A DNA stretch of 64,000 nt from Pseudomonas sp. 8Z (GCF_902506535.1 NZ_LR733825.1:623206-687205), one strand, 5' to 3'; shown: positions 1 through 12,500, counted from the first letter of the stretch. A program made the numbers and translations. Notes: generated by a model not told the origin, from the letters alone.

Positions 1-1005
1 CACCGGACGACCGATCCAGTCGCTGGGGTCATCGAAGATCGCCACGCCATCGCGCGGGGCAAGGATCAGCGAGCGTTCGAGGTTGCTTTGCAGGTAGTCA
101 ACATCGGCGCGGGCCTGGTCGCGACGGGTGATCAGTTCGGCCAGGGCGGCTTTGGCACGCTCATCGAACAGCGCCTGCTGGCGTGTCTGGCGCAGTTGCG
201 CATCGGCGGCGGCCAGGCTTTGGCGGGCCGATTCCAGACGATTCTCCAGCTCGCGCTTATCCAATTGCACCAATGCATCACCGGCCTTTACCGGTTGATT
301 GGGTTGTACCAGCATGCCTTCGACCACGGCCTGGAGCGGGGCGCGCAACACGGCAGGCTCACGCGCAACGATTTCTGCTGGTGCCAGCACCGTTTGCCGC
401 ACAGGCAACAAGGCGAGGGCTAGCAGGGCAGCCAAGCCGATCATCAGCGCGCGGCGTGGGCGTTTGCGCAGCCAACCCAGACTATGCCTGCGTTGACTGT
501 GAGCCAGGCTTGCCCAGGCATGGGCGTAGGCATCTTGCAGCAGTTCCAGCATCGCCCGCTCGGGGCGTGCCAGCGGTTGTTCGCGGCTGAGCAGCAGGCA
601 GCCAAGCAACTGGCCGTCGCGGCGACGCAGCGGCACCCACAACAGGTACTGGCTGAGGTATTCAGACCATTCATCGCGGCTGTGCGCGTCGGCGTCCGCG
701 GCGCTCAGCTCACGCAGCTCTGCTGCCCAGGGCTGCGCTTGCCAGTGCTGGCAGTGACGGCGCAGAAACAGCATGAACGGCGCGTTGGCTTCCAGTTGCG
801 CCAGGCCCGAGCAGGCGCTGATGCGCCCCTCATCGTGGTGCCAGAGCAACGCCTCGTGGTAGTCGAGCAACTGGCGGCTGTCGTTGACCATCAGAAAGCC
901 GAGGCCGAGCAGGTCGGCTTCGGCGCGGGCACGGCGTTCGAGTTGCAGGAGTACGGCCAGGCGTTCGGCACGCTTGTCGCGCAGAGGCGTCACGCTGGCA
1001 TTCAC
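1..1005 (-). CDS. HlyD-family membrane adaptor with an extra N-terminal soluble domain (partial)
   Basis: The frame is open for 335 codons from a GTG at 1005 to the window edge, so the C-terminus is missing. The start overlaps the stop of the upstream adaptor gene (GTGA), which implies coupled translation. Residues 1-175 form a soluble alpha/beta region resembling a GAF-type domain, ending in a basic stretch (RKRPRR). A single membrane segment follows at about 186-202. A lipoyl/HlyD hairpin half comes next (VQPNQPVKAGDALVQLDKRE, about 223-242), then a long helical coiled-coil region. This fits a membrane-fusion protein bridging the inner membrane to the TolC-like protein encoded nearby. The GAF assignment is by general pattern only; a different cytosolic domain is possible. 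Confidence 0.75.
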   Translation of the reverse strand, partial: MNASVTPLRDKRAERLAVLLQLERRARAEADLLGLGFLMVNDSRQLLDYHEALLWHHDEGRISACSGLAQLEANAPFMLFLRRHCQHWQAQPWAAELRELSAADADAHSRDEWSEYLSQYLLWVPLRRRDGQLLGCLLLSREQPLARPERAMLELLQDAYAHAWASLAHSQRRHSLGWLRKRPRRALMIGLAALLALALLPVRQTVLAPAEIVAREPAVLRAPLQAVVEGMLVQPNQPVKAGDALVQLDKRELENRLESARQSLAAADAQLRQTRQQALFDERAKAALAELITRRDQARADVDYLQSNLERSLILAPRDGVAIFDDPSDWIGRPV

Positions 1006-1751
1006 GAACCGCTCTCCGGTGGTTGCAGACGCGCGACACCGCTCATGCCGGGGAGCAAGCCAGCGGTGTCGCCGGTGATGCGGGCGAAGACCTTCAGCGA
1101 TTGGCTTAGCGGGTCGATGGCCGCGCCGAGGCGTTCGATCTGCGCGGGATAGTCCTGGCCGGTTTCATCCAGACGCACTTGAAAATCAACGCCAGGCTTG
1201 AGCCAGGTGAGCCAACCCGAGGGCACGATCAGTTCCAACTGGTAAGCGCTGTCGTCGTAGATGGCCAGCAACTCGGTGCCTTCGGCGACATGCTGGAAGC
1301 GCTGCACCATGCGCTGCGAGACGCGCCCGGCAAAGGGCGCCTCCAAATTGCAGCGTTTGAGCATGGCGCGGCCCACGGCGCTTTCTGCTTGGGCCACGGC
1401 CAGGTCGGCCTGAGCCTGTGCAACCTCGGCCTGGCTGATGGACTCCAGCGCGTCGAGGCGCTTGGCCACGCTGAGCTTCTTCTGCGCACCACTTTGCGCG
1501 GCTTCGCTGCGGGTCAGTTGGGCGCGCTGTACCGAACAGTCGAAACCGGCCAGGCGCTGGCCTTGCTTGAACGCTTCACCTTCTTTGACTGTCAGTTCGG
1601 TGAGTTTGCCAGCCAGTTCGCTGGACAGCACGGTCTGGCGGATCGGGCTGAGCTGCACGCGCAGCTCGCCCAGGTCTTCGGCGTGGGCCATGTTCGCGGC
1701 GGTGGCGATCAGAAACGCCAGTATCGACGGCCAGTAGCGGGGCAAAGGCAT
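1002..1751 (-). CDS. Periplasmic adaptor (membrane fusion) subunit, HlyD/RND type
   Basis: A 249-residue protein. A signal peptide is visible (PRYWPSILAFLIATAANMAHA, cleavage near 24). A barrel/lipoyl part follows (SELAGKLTELTVKEGEAFKQ), then a helical hairpin rich in Ala/Gln, the return lipoyl strand (LEAPFAGRVSQRMV) and a beta-barrel domain ending in LLPGMSGVARL, typical of RND-type adaptors. It is short for the family and lacks a clear membrane-proximal domain. The frame extends to 1880, but that extension translates a REP palindrome, so I chose the ATG at 1751. It lies between tolC and the second adaptor; no ABC or RND pump gene is seen in the window. Likely role: periplasmic conduit for the giant protein. 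Confidence 0.85.
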   Translation of the reverse strand: MPLPRYWPSILAFLIATAANMAHAEDLGELRVQLSPIRQTVLSSELAGKLTELTVKEGEAFKQGQRLAGFDCSVQRAQLTRSEAAQSGAQKKLSVAKRLDALESISQAEVAQAQADLAVAQAESAVGRAMLKRCNLEAPFAGRVSQRMVQRFQHVAEGTELLAIYDDSAYQLELIVPSGWLTWLKPGVDFQVRLDETGQDYPAQIERLGAAIDPLSQSLKVFARITGDTAGLLPGMSGVARLQPPESGS

Positions 1752-1767
1752 GGCTGTGGTCGTGGCT

Positions 1768-1837
1768 GTAGGAGCGGCTTCAGCCGCGAAAAAGTGCGCG
1801 TGGAAACTGCCCTTTTCGCGGATAAATCCGCTCCTAC
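1768..1837. repeat. REP doublet (REPIN-like inverted repeat)
   Basis: Two inverted REP units: GTAGGAGCGGCTTCAGCCGC on the left, and on the right a sequence ending GGATAAATCCGCTCCTAC, separated by about 30 bp. This is a well-known intergenic Pseudomonas repeat type. It sits between the tolC-like gene and the adaptor gene. Confidence 0.85.
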
Positions 1838-1869
1838 AAAAAACCTTCATGCGACTGCCCAACTTTGGC

Positions 1870-3567
1870 TTAACGGTCACGGATGCTCTCCACGGGCACC
1901 AGCTCGGCGCCGCGTAGCGAGCCCAGGCTTTCCCACATATCCAGGCGCAGTGTCTGCACTGATGGCGTGTCGCGCTTGGCGATCAGCGCTGGGGTTGGCG
2001 CGCTGCTCGCAAGCGAGGTGCCATAAGGCAGACGCTCAGCAGCGGCGATACCGGCGGGCACCACGCCTTGGCCCTGGTCCAGGCGCTGAGCATTGCCGAC
2101 GATGGCGCGGGTTAGCTCATCGACGCTGCTGCCGGCGATTTTCTCGGGCAGCGGGTCGAGGCCCGCTGCCTGGTAAACGGCGCCGTGGGCAACCTGCAAT
2201 TCGGCAAAGGCGCGGTCACGGGTGCGCGTGGCCAGTACGGTTTCGGTGGCGGTGCGTACGCGTTCCAGACGGCTTTGCGCCTGGCTGGAGTAGGCGCTTT
2301 CGCTCTGGCGCAGAATGCCGCGCTGCACGGTCTGCAATTCATTGGAACGCGCGAAGACCTGGCTGGAGCGGGCGAACTCGCGCCAGGCCACGTTGACTTG
2401 GGTGAGCACGGCCATACGCATGGCCTGGCGGCGCAGCTCGGCGACTTGCTGGCGGGCTTCGCCGGATTTCTTCACCGCCGGGTAAGCCAGCACGTTGAAC
2501 AGGTTCCAGCTCACTTGCATGCCGGCGTCGGCCCAGTTGTCGTTGACCAGATAGCTGTTGCTGTCGTAATTGGCGCCGACGAACAGGTTGGCGCCCGGCA
2601 GCAGCTTGAGCATGGCGGCGCGGGTTTCCAGCACGGCGTTGCGCGCCTGGTAGCTTTCACTGCGGATTTCCGGGCGCTGGGTCATGGCGGTGACTTCCAG
2701 GTCGGCCAGGTTATAGGCCAATTGCGGCTGGCTATAGCTGGCGTCGCTGGGCAGTACCAGGCTGTACTCGCTGGCCGGTGGCAGGTTCATCAGGCTGGCC
2801 AGGCGCGCCTTGGACACCGCCAGTTCGCCTTCGACCACTTCCAGTTGGCGGATCATCTCCAGCAGGCTCTTCTGGTAGCGCAGCGACTCCAGCGGCGCGA
2901 CCAGGCGCTGGCGCTCGGTCTGGCGGGCCTGTTCCAGTGCGCCTCTAGCATCGGCCAGGGCGCGCAGCACTTCCGGCTGCAGGCGTTCGGCGCTGGCGGC
3001 CTGCCAATAGGCTTCACGCACCTGCTGGATAACATCTGCGACCACTTTGCGCCGCGCCTCCTCGGCGGCCAGCACCTTGTTGGCCTGGGCTTTGGCGCTG
3101 AAGTAGCTGACGCCGAAATCGAGTACGTTCCACGACAGACGCAGGTTGGCGTCGCGGCTGGAGCGATCGCTGCTGGTGGACGGTTCGAGGGATTCGCGGC
3201 CCGTGGTAACCGATTCGCTGGAGGAGCCGGCAACATTATCGCGGCCTTTCCAGCCCGCGTTGGCAGCCAGTTGCGGCAGCAGGTTGAGGTTGCTGACGCT
3301 CAGGGTGTTGTCTTCCAGCGCGCGCTGCATCAGGCCCAGGCGCTGTTGCAGGTTGTACTTCACGGCGCGGGCCATGGCTTCTTCCAGGCTAATGGCGCGG
3401 GTGACTGGCTCCTGCGCCTCGAACATGGCGCGGCGATCGCTCTGCGCCTCGGCCAATTGCTGCTCGGGGGTGAGCGCCTCTGGCGTTACAGCGCAGGCGG
3501 ACAGACCCAGTGCGGCGCAGGCGATGGCCAGGCGCAGAGGGCTGCGGCTAAATAGGGTGCGGTTCAT
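1870..3567 (-). CDS. TolC-family outer membrane factor
   Basis: A 565-residue protein with a lipoprotein signal (AIACAALGLSAC, lipobox Cys near residue 25). Two outer-membrane-efflux (OEP) repeats follow, with long Ala/Gln/Arg-rich helices (for example EAMARAVKYNLQQRLGLMQRA and, in the second half, LKLLPGANLFVGANYDSNSY). It is longer than a typical 420-480 residue TolC because of a C-terminal extension after about residue 500 with no recognisable domain. It starts 23 bp after the giant-protein gene and precedes the two adaptor genes, so it is the probable outer-membrane channel for that protein. It could also serve small-molecule efflux, but no pump gene is present. Confidence 0.9.
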   Translation of the reverse strand: MNRTLFSRSPLRLAIACAALGLSACAVTPEALTPEQQLAEAQSDRRAMFEAQEPVTRAISLEEAMARAVKYNLQQRLGLMQRALEDNTLSVSNLNLLPQLAANAGWKGRDNVAGSSSESVTTGRESLEPSTSSDRSSRDANLRLSWNVLDFGVSYFSAKAQANKVLAAEEARRKVVADVIQQVREAYWQAASAERLQPEVLRALADARGALEQARQTERQRLVAPLESLRYQKSLLEMIRQLEVVEGELAVSKARLASLMNLPPASEYSLVLPSDASYSQPQLAYNLADLEVTAMTQRPEIRSESYQARNAVLETRAAMLKLLPGANLFVGANYDSNSYLVNDNWADAGMQVSWNLFNVLAYPAVKKSGEARQQVAELRRQAMRMAVLTQVNVAWREFARSSQVFARSNELQTVQRGILRQSESAYSSQAQSRLERVRTATETVLATRTRDRAFAELQVAHGAVYQAAGLDPLPEKIAGSSVDELTRAIVGNAQRLDQGQGVVPAGIAAAERLPYGTSLASSAPTPALIAKRDTPSVQTLRLDMWESLGSLRGAELVPVESIRDR

Positions 3568-3590
3568 CGTTGAAAAATCCTTGGCAGTGT

Positions 3591-6500
3591 TCAGGCAATG
3601 TGTCGGGTGGTGGCGAGCGGCTCGTCGGCCAGTTCGCTCAACTGATCGAGCAGGTCGAGGGCGTCATCGAGCAGCGCGCTGGAGGTGTCCTGGCGCAGGC
3701 GCTGCGGCAGCGATTCGAGCTGTACTGTGGGCTCTGCTGGGGCTTCACGCTCAGCATTGGTCGGTGCTTGCGTGGCGCGAATCTCCACTGGAGTACGTTG
3801 TTCGCGGCCTTCGCCATCGCGGCTGATCAGCGTCAGACGCAATTGGCCATCGCGCTGCAAACGCTCGCGGTCGATACGCAGCTCGCCGGTACGGGCATCG
3901 AAGCTGGCCCAGCTCGGCAGCGGCAGGCCGTTGGCCAGGGTGACCCGTTGCGCTGTGCTGCCGTCGGCCGACTCCACAGGCAACTGCAGTTCGACGCTGT
4001 CGCTACCCGTGTTCTGGTTGAGGTCAACATCGCTGCGCAGGGTGCCACCGTCGAAATTGAAGCGGCTGGGCGATACCTGCTGGCCGCTGTCGGTGAGTAC
4101 GCTGTCGGCATTAGCCAGTTGTTCGCTGAGCGTGCCACGGCCATCGGCAAGGCCGCTGCCGGTGCTGCTGCGTAGCAGATTCTGAGTGGTTGGCGCTGGC
4201 TGCGCCGGGGCTTCTTGTGCGGTAGCGCCGGTATTGGGCTCGAACAGCGGTGCGTCGAAAGCCGGGGCGCCGAAGGTCGTTGTCGAGGCCAGGCTGATCG
4301 CTTGTGGCGCGCTGTTGTTCAATACCGGCAGCACGCTATCGACGACAGGCTGCGCTACGTTAAGGGTCAAGGTGCGCGAAACCGCTGCGCCCTGTGGGTC
4401 GGTGGCGGTGATGGTGATGCTGTGGCTGCCCACCTGCGGTGCGATACCGGACAGAGTGCGGGTGCTCGGGTCGAAACTCAGCCAATCAGGGAGGTCTGTG
4501 GCACTCCAGGTCAGGGTGCTGTCGTTGGCGTCGGTGAACAGGTTTGCCGGCAGCGTGACGTTGTAGTCGGCGCCTGGCGTGGCGCCGCTCAGGCTATACG
4601 GGCTGCCGATGACCGGGGCGGAGTTGCTGACGCTTAGCGTCAGTTCCAGCTCAACGCTGGCGCCGCTCGGATCGCTCGCCGTGATCTGTACGCGGTATTC
4701 GCCCATGGCGCTGGTGTTGCCAGTAATGACGCGGGTAGCCGGGTTGAAGGTCAAACCTTCAGGCAAGCCGCTGACCGTCCAGCTTAAAGCGTCGCCTTCC
4801 GGGTCACTGAACAACTCGGCAGGCAATGTGAGGCTGTAGGGCTGACCTGCTTTGGCCTCGCTCAGGCGGTAGTCGACAAGGCCCACGATAGGCGCCTGGT
4901 TGGGCGCTTGTAGGGTGACCTCGACACTGCGGGTCTGGCTGTTTAGCTCGCCGTCGTTGAGTATCAGGTCGATCCTGTGCTCGCCTGCCGTGCCCGAGTC
5001 GCTGGAGTAGCTGATCAGGCGCAGCAGGGCGCTGGCATCGCTCTGGCTGATGGCGGCGGTGAAGCGCAGCACGGCGCTGTCGCCGGTTTGTACCAGGGTC
5101 GCCACTTCGCTGCCGTCACGCAGGATGCGCTGGCCATCGAGGCTGTAACTGGTGTTGTCGAGCAGGCCGAAGCGATCACCAGCCTGGCCGTTGATGGTCA
5201 CACTGGCGCCCTGGTAGTTGTTCGCGATGTCCAACTCGGCGTCGTTCAGGGTCAAGGCCGGCACCAGCGCCACGGCGTCGCCACCGACCATGGTGGTGGG
5301 GTTGGGGATTGCCGGGGCATTGAGCACGTACAGGCTGTTGCCGCTGACAATCACCGCGCCGTCGGCGGCGAGCGAGATGTGGTTAGCGCCCGTCAGGCCG
5401 CTCTGCGAGGTGTCCATCTTTTCCAGGGCGATGGCCGAGTAATAGGCCAGCGAGCCATCGTGGCGGCTCACGAACAGGGCTTTGCCATCCTCCGACAGGG
5501 CGATGCTTTCCACGGCTGGCACGTCAGTAATGGTTCCGGCATGGGTAAATGCGCCGGTGCTGGTGTCAAGGGTAAAGGCGTCGATCCGCTGCGGGTTGTT
5601 TTCGCGGATGGTGACTAGCGGTTCAGACGTCCAGCCGCCGCCTTCGGTGCGGGTGGTCCAGCCGTTGGCGATGAAAATGGTGCGCCCATCGGCGCTCACC
5701 GCGAGGTGTTGGATGTTGCTTAGATCCACGGTATTACCATTGGCATCGGTGTCGCCCGAGCGAATGAAAGCCAGCGTTGTCAGGTCGCCATTGGCGGTGC
5801 GCTGATAGACGATCAGGCCACTTTGCGTGGCGACGAACACCTGCTCACCACGCACGACGATTTCTTCGGGGCGCCAGAGGTACGGTGGGCTACCCGATAC
5901 ACCTTCGATCACGGTCTGGCTGGTCAGCGCACCGTTGCTGCCATCGACGGAATAGATGGTGAGGGCTGGCGTGTTCTGGTCGATCACATACAGGTTCCGG
6001 CCATCATTCGAGAGTGCCAGTGCGGCGGGCATGAATGGTCCGGTGGTTGTCTCTTGCTGCTGCAAGCTACCGTTATCATCCAGTGCGAAGCGGGTAATCA
6101 GGCCGTTACTGCCCTCGGTGTGTAACACGTAAAGCGCACTGTCGTCGGGCGTTACGAGCATTTGCACCAGGCTCATCTGGCCGGGCAGGGTGGTGAGGTA
6201 GGTCAGCTCACCGCTAAGGGCATCGCGGCTGAAGTGGGCGATGTTGCCCTGAGCATCGGCCACATAGACGTGAGCACCATCGCTCGAAACAGCGCTGTAC
6301 GTCGGCGCGCCAAGCCCGGCAATGTCGCTCAGACTTTGCAGGTTCTGCAGATCGCCGAGAGCCAGGATCGGGTTTTCGTTGATTACCGGGGCATCGTTGA
6401 TCGCGGTGATATCGATAGTGAGCGATTGCGCGGCCGACGCCAGGCCGCGCTGGTCGGTCAGGGTGATGCTGACTGCGACGCTGGCGACAGGGGCGTCGCT

Positions 6501-9500
6501 GCTGTTGGCGTAGGTGATCTGGCGCAGCGTGTTCTGCACATCGGCGGTAGTTGGGCGAGTACCTGCGGCATCGCTGAAGGTGATGCTCAGCGTGCCGTTG
6601 GCCATGGTTACCTGGCCGATGGTCACGCCATCCTTCTGCAAATTGCTGCCATCGAGGGTCAGTCCGTTACCGGTCTGCAAACCTAGGCTGTCCGCCGCAG
6701 TGCTGCCCTCGCCAAGGGTGATGGTGAGTGTGGCGCCGTCGTAGTTGCCCGCATTGTCGTTGAAGGCGTCCAGGCCGCTGTCGGCCACGTTCGCGGCGGG
6801 TGCCAGTAGTACAGGTGCGCCTTGCTCGGTATACGGCACATTGCTTTGCAAACCATCCACGGTTGGGGCGGTATTGGGCGTCGTCGCCGCAACGAGGGTC
6901 ACCACGGAAGACTCCGCCAACGTGGTGCCGCTGACAGCCTGGCCGCTAGGGTCGTATGGCAAGTCCTCCTCGATGGCCAGCGTCACCGTGCGTTGACCGC
7001 TGGTGTCGGAGCCGGTGTGGCCATAGGTGATGCTGTCGATCAGGGTGGCCACCTCGTTGACGGGCAACTGAGTGGTGTAGATCCAGACCGTGGTGGAGCC
7101 ATCGGCATTGCGCGGCAGGATGTTGTATTGCTGCCCCGTTTCCGTGGTGCGGCTGCCGGGCTCGGCATCCAGCGCAATACGGCCGTTGCCGACGCCGAGC
7201 ACGTCGCCGGGGCGAACATTGTCGATGGTGATGGCCACGTACCAGATGGCCTGACCGGCTTCCACCGTGTCGATACGGGTGTTCTCGAACAGCTTGACCC
7301 GCTCGCCCTCTGCGGTGAACGTCGGGCTGAGCACGGTGGTTTCGACGATGGCCGGGTCGTTGACTCCGATCAGATTGACGTCAACCAGTTGCTGATCGTT
7401 AAAGCCGTCGCCATCGTTCAGCGTGATCGAGAACGTAGCCTTGCTGCCCTGCGCTGTCGGGTCTTCGCTGGCATTGCTGTAGGCGATGCTGCGCAGCACT
7501 CGCTGGGCATCGGCACGGCTGACGTTGGCGGTAAAGGTGATGCTCAGCACGCCCCCGTCATTGCTCACCGAGGCGATGCTCACGCCGTCGAGCACGAGCG
7601 TGTCGGCGCTCAGCTCTACGCCCGAGCCTTCGAGGAAGCTAAATACGTCATCGCTATTTGCCGCATCTTCACGGCTGACGACGATACTCGCGCCATTGTA
7701 GTTGCCGCTGTCGTTTTCCAGGGCATCGAGCTGCGGGTCGGCCAGAGTGCCGCCTGGCAGCAGGGCGACGGCCTCAGCGCCTTCGGTGAAGGTGGCGGAC
7801 GCCGGTTTGAGATCCAGCACCAGCAGGCCATCATTCCAGGTGAAGGTTCCGCTCAGGTAGAGCTGGCTGCCATCTTCACTCAAGGTGGCGCCGCGCAGCA
7901 CATCGAAGCTGGCCTGTTGGGAGCCCCACTCATCGATTTCACCGGCGCCGCGAATCTGCGCGCGCTCGCTGAGCGAGCCGTCCAGCGCACGGCCAAACAG
8001 GACAATGCTGTTTTCGCTGACGACGATCAGCAGCGATCCTTCGTCATTGATCAGCAGTTGTTTGCCTGAGTCTTCTAGCACCAGCGCATCACCGACGATT
8101 TGCGGCGTGCCATCGGCACCCACGGCCAAGGTGTAGAGGTTATTGCCATCGATGACATAGAGCGATGTGCCGTCGGCGGAAAGCGCCAGGCGATCGGCAA
8201 AATGTTCCGATTGCCCGCCAGTGATGGATGTCGATGCACCCAACGAGCCGTCAGGGTTGATCGAGAAGGCGCTGAGCAAGGTGGTGCCACCGGTGGTGGC
8301 CGCGTACAGGTAGCGGTTGTCGCTGGAGAGTTGCAGATCGGTGAAGGCGCTGTCGCCGGGGGCAGTGACCGTTGCGCCGCTGCTCCAGCCATTTACGCTG
8401 CGGTTGAACAGGGTGATGCCGTCGAAGCTGCTGATGTAGGCCACATCACCATTGATCTGCACATCGTTGACAAACCCGAGATCGCTGGCGATCAGGCCAA
8501 GCGCGGTCAGTTCACCGCTGGCGGCGTCACGGCCAAACAGTGCGACACCGCTGTCGGTGATGGCATACAGCGTAGTGCCATCAGCCGAGATGCCCAGCGC
8601 GCTGGCACTGAGCAGACCGTTTTCCGTGTTCGATTCGATGCTGCTGAGCAGGCTCAACGTGCCGTCCTGGCCACGCTGGAAGATATACAGGGTGCTGACT
8701 GGCACATCGCTGAAGGTGTCTGGATCCGTCCCCACCCCTGTGCGTACGGCGTACACCAGGTCACCTGCTAGAACCACACCGTTGAGGCCGTCGTAGGGGC
8801 TTGGGTATTCGGCGGAGGTGATCAGTTCGGCGAGATCGGCGGCGCCGATCTCGGCAGCCAGGGTGGGGCTCTGGCCAACGGTCACGGTCACTTGGCTGCT
8901 GATCTCGGGGGTCGCTGTGTCCTGGCCTTCGTTGGCGCTGCCGCCATTGTCCTGAACGGCTGCCAGGGTGACGATGCGCTCGCCGGTCGTGCCTGTTGCG
9001 CGGTCAGTGTTGGCGTAGGTGAGGTTTTCGATCAGTGCGCTGGCGATCTCACCCGTAAAGCCCGATGTGCTGGACAGGGTGAGCGTGGCCGCAGTGCCAT
9101 CACTCGCTGCCTCGACGCGCCAACTATAGCCATTGCTGGTGGTGCCGCTGCCTTCTACCAGCTCAATGCGCGTGCCGTCGATGCGCAATGTCTCGCTAGC
9201 GCCATCACTGAGCCCCGTAACGGTGAGGCTCAGGCTGTTGATCAGTTGCTCGTTTTCGACCGTGGAAATATCAACGCCGCTGAACAGGCGCGCGCCTGCG
9301 CCACCAGCATCCTGAACGGCATTGGCAATAGCAGTTGCCGTTACGTTCGGTGCATCGTTGATGGGGGTAACGGCAAGCTCCAGGGCGATGCTATCGGTGC
9401 CACTGAGGTACTGATCCTGCACCGATAGAAGCAATCGGATACTGGCGGCAGGATCCTGCGAGGCGTTGCTGTAAGTGAGCTGCTGCAGCACGGCATTGGC

Positions 9501-12500
9501 TGTGGCGGTGGAAACATCCGCCGTGAAACGGACAGTCAGTGTGCCGCCTTCACTGCTGAAGTCGGCTATCTTGCTGCCGTTGAGATGGATTGCGTTACCG
9601 TCAACCAGGGTTAGGTCGTTAGCCTCACTGAGGCCGAAACGGTCGTCTGTGTTGGCGGTGCCTTCGCGTTGCAGGGTGAGCGTGGCGCCGTTGTAGTTGC
9701 CGGTGCCGTTGGCCAGGTTGTCGTAGTCTGCGTCGGAGAGCGTCAGCCCGGCAGCGGGGGTGATAGTTTGGCCTTCGGTGTAGGAAGCGGTGATCGCATT
9801 TTCAACGTCGATGTGCCCCAGGCCTGCGAAGTTGTAGAACGAGCCCACGTACAAGGACGAGCCATCAGGGGATACGGCAATGCGCAAGGCTCGATAATCA
9901 CCACTGTCGCCGTTGTAGCCCACGGTTTTCACGAAGCTGGGCTGGCCATCCTCTGCAATGTTGTAAACATGCAGCGCACCGGTACTGTTTCCGGCGAAGA
10001 GGGTTTTTCCATCTGCGGACAGTTGCAGCCCCCAGACCTGACTTGCAGACAGAGAGCTAGGCGTGCTGAGCGTCTTTTGCGCCTCGTCGTAGTGGAAGGT
10101 CAGGATGCTGCCGGGAGAACCTGTCGAGATATAGACATAGCCGTCAGCCGATACGGCAATGGTACGCACGAAGTTGCCGATATTGCCGGTGTGGCTGGCA
10201 ACTCTGAGCAATTGCCCATCGCTATCACGCTCGTAAACGGCCAGGTAGTTGGTGCCGGTTACGAAAACGCGGCTCTCGGCATCGATGGCGATGGCATAGC
10301 CTGTGCCGTTGTATTCCTGATCAACAAAGGTCTGCGCCGAATCCAGTGCGCCATCTGTGCCGATAGAGTAGGCATACAGTGTGTTACCGGCGACGGCGTA
10401 GACATGGCCGTCGGCAGACGTGGCGATATATTTGACGGCTGTGCTGCCCAGCGTGACGCTTTGCCCGGTTGCGCTGAGCGTGCCGTCGGCATTCACGGCG
10501 AACGTGCTCAGCACATAGTTGCTGCTGCCCGCATTCTGACCGGTCAGGTAAAGGAATTTCCCGTCCGCCGAGTAGGCGGCCGATGCAGCGACCACTAGAC
10601 CGTCTACCTCGATGCCATTGGCATCGTTGTTGTCGTTGCTAACCCCCTGAATGAAACGCTGTAGTTCGGTGAGTACGCCAGTGGCCGGGTCACGGCTGTA
10701 AACGGTGAGGGTGCTGTTGCCCGTAGGGTTCAGCGCATGTTGGGTCGAGTCATTACCCAGTACGATCACGGTGCGGCCGTCGTCGGATATCTCGATGCTG
10801 TAGACGGCTGAGCTATAGCCGTTAATGCGGCCATCGGCGGTGTAGATCAGTGCGCTGCCGTCGGCAGAGATGGACGGCACCGTGTTATCGGCCTCAGCCT
10901 GACTGATTACGCGCAATGTCACCGTTTGCTCGGCCGTAGCACCATGCTCGTCGGTGACGGTTATGGCGATGCTGTAGTCGCCAATGACCGTTGGCGTACC
11001 GCTCAAGGTACGTGTCGCTGCATCGAAACTCACCCCGGCTGGCAAGCCGCTCGCGCTCCAGGTCAGCGTGCTGTCGCTGTATTGGGCGTCTGCATCCTGG
11101 AACATGTCAGCAGGCAGTACCTGACTGTAGGCGTTCGTGCCAACCACCACCAAAGGCAGGCTGCCGGGAGCGTTCGTGCTTACTTCAGGAGACCGGTTCG
11201 CGATTTGCTCAACGACAAGGTCGACTTCGCGCGTGGCGCTCAGACCGGCGGTATCGGTCACAGTGACGCTCAGTCGAAACGTACCTGTTTCAGTGGTGGT
11301 GCCGGCAATGGTGCGTGTGGCCGGGTTGAAGGTCAGTCCCTGCGGAAGGCCGCTGAGTGTCCAGGTCAGTGCGTCGTTGTCACGATCCGTGAAGAGATTG
11401 CTGGGGAGGTCGAAGCGGTAGGCCGTTTCACTCGTCGCAGGCGCCAGGGCGGCAGACACCGCTGTATTGGCCTGCGGCGCTTCGTTGCTGCGCAGCAGTA
11501 TCGACACACTGTTGCCGTCGAGCAGACCGTCATTGGCTTGTACCGAAAGTGTCACGATGCTGCTTGGCTGGGTGCCGCTAGCGCTGGTGTAGGTAATCTG
11601 CTGCAGGACCTGGTTGGCCACCGCTGTACTGGTATCAGCCGTGAAGCGCACGTTTAGCGCACCACTGGCATCAACCACGAAACTGGCGATAGGGGTGTTG
11701 CCTAGCGTGATTGAGTTTCCAGAGCGTGCAAGGTTATTGCCGCTGGCAAAGGCGAAGCTGCCTCCGCTTGCATCCGCGCTGATACTGAAGCCCCCACCGT
11801 TGTAATTGCCGACGCCAGCGGCCAGTGCATCGAAGTTGCTATCGCTGAGCGTGAGGCCGTTGGCGAAGGTGAGTGGTTGGCCAATATTCAGTGCCTGAAC
11901 ATTGCTGAGGCGGGTCACTTGGCTATTGCCGGAAACGAGCAGCGACATGCCGTCGCTGGCCACAGCGATGTCACTGATGGGCGAACCGCTGTCGCTACTG
12001 CCAAGCAATGCCAGGCCACCACCGCTGGCGAGGCTGTAGACATTGATCGCACCTTGCGCGGTGCTGGCGTACAACAGGCGCCCGTCTTCACTCAAGGCAA
12101 TGCTGGTGACGCCGTTGAGGTTGAGGCTTTCCACCAGGGCCAGTTCGGTGCCGCTGACCGAGTAGGTAGCGAGGGTTCCATCTCCCGGATGGGCGACATA
12201 GAGGTACTGACCGTCCTGAGAGACCGTCATGCTGTACGCGACAGCGCCGAAACCCGCGGCGCTGGTGTTGAGGCTGGACAGTTTGCTCAGGGTGCCATCG
12301 CTGTTGCGCTCATAGCTGATCAGCACATGGTTAGTGCCGGAATAGATCACATAGACATTGTTACCCGACACGGCAATCGAGCCATTGCGGCTGTTGCTGT
12401 TGCCTTCCCCGACTGTGCGCGCCAGGAAAGTCAGCGCACCGGTGCTGGCGTCGCGGCTGAAGATTGCAACGTCGTTGCTGGCTGTGCCGATGTAGAGGTA

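Noticed and set aside
1752-1880. N-terminal extension of the periplasmic adaptor
   Set aside because: It translates the REP palindrome (SGFIREKG is a typical REP translation) and would bury the signal peptide; the ATG at 1751 is better.
6822-8069. Long plus-strand open frame (415 codons) opposite the giant gene; similar ones at 2185-3555 and 1179-2396
   Set aside because: Opposite a GC-rich coding strand with biased third positions long antisense frames are expected; they show no domains, signals or ribosome sites.
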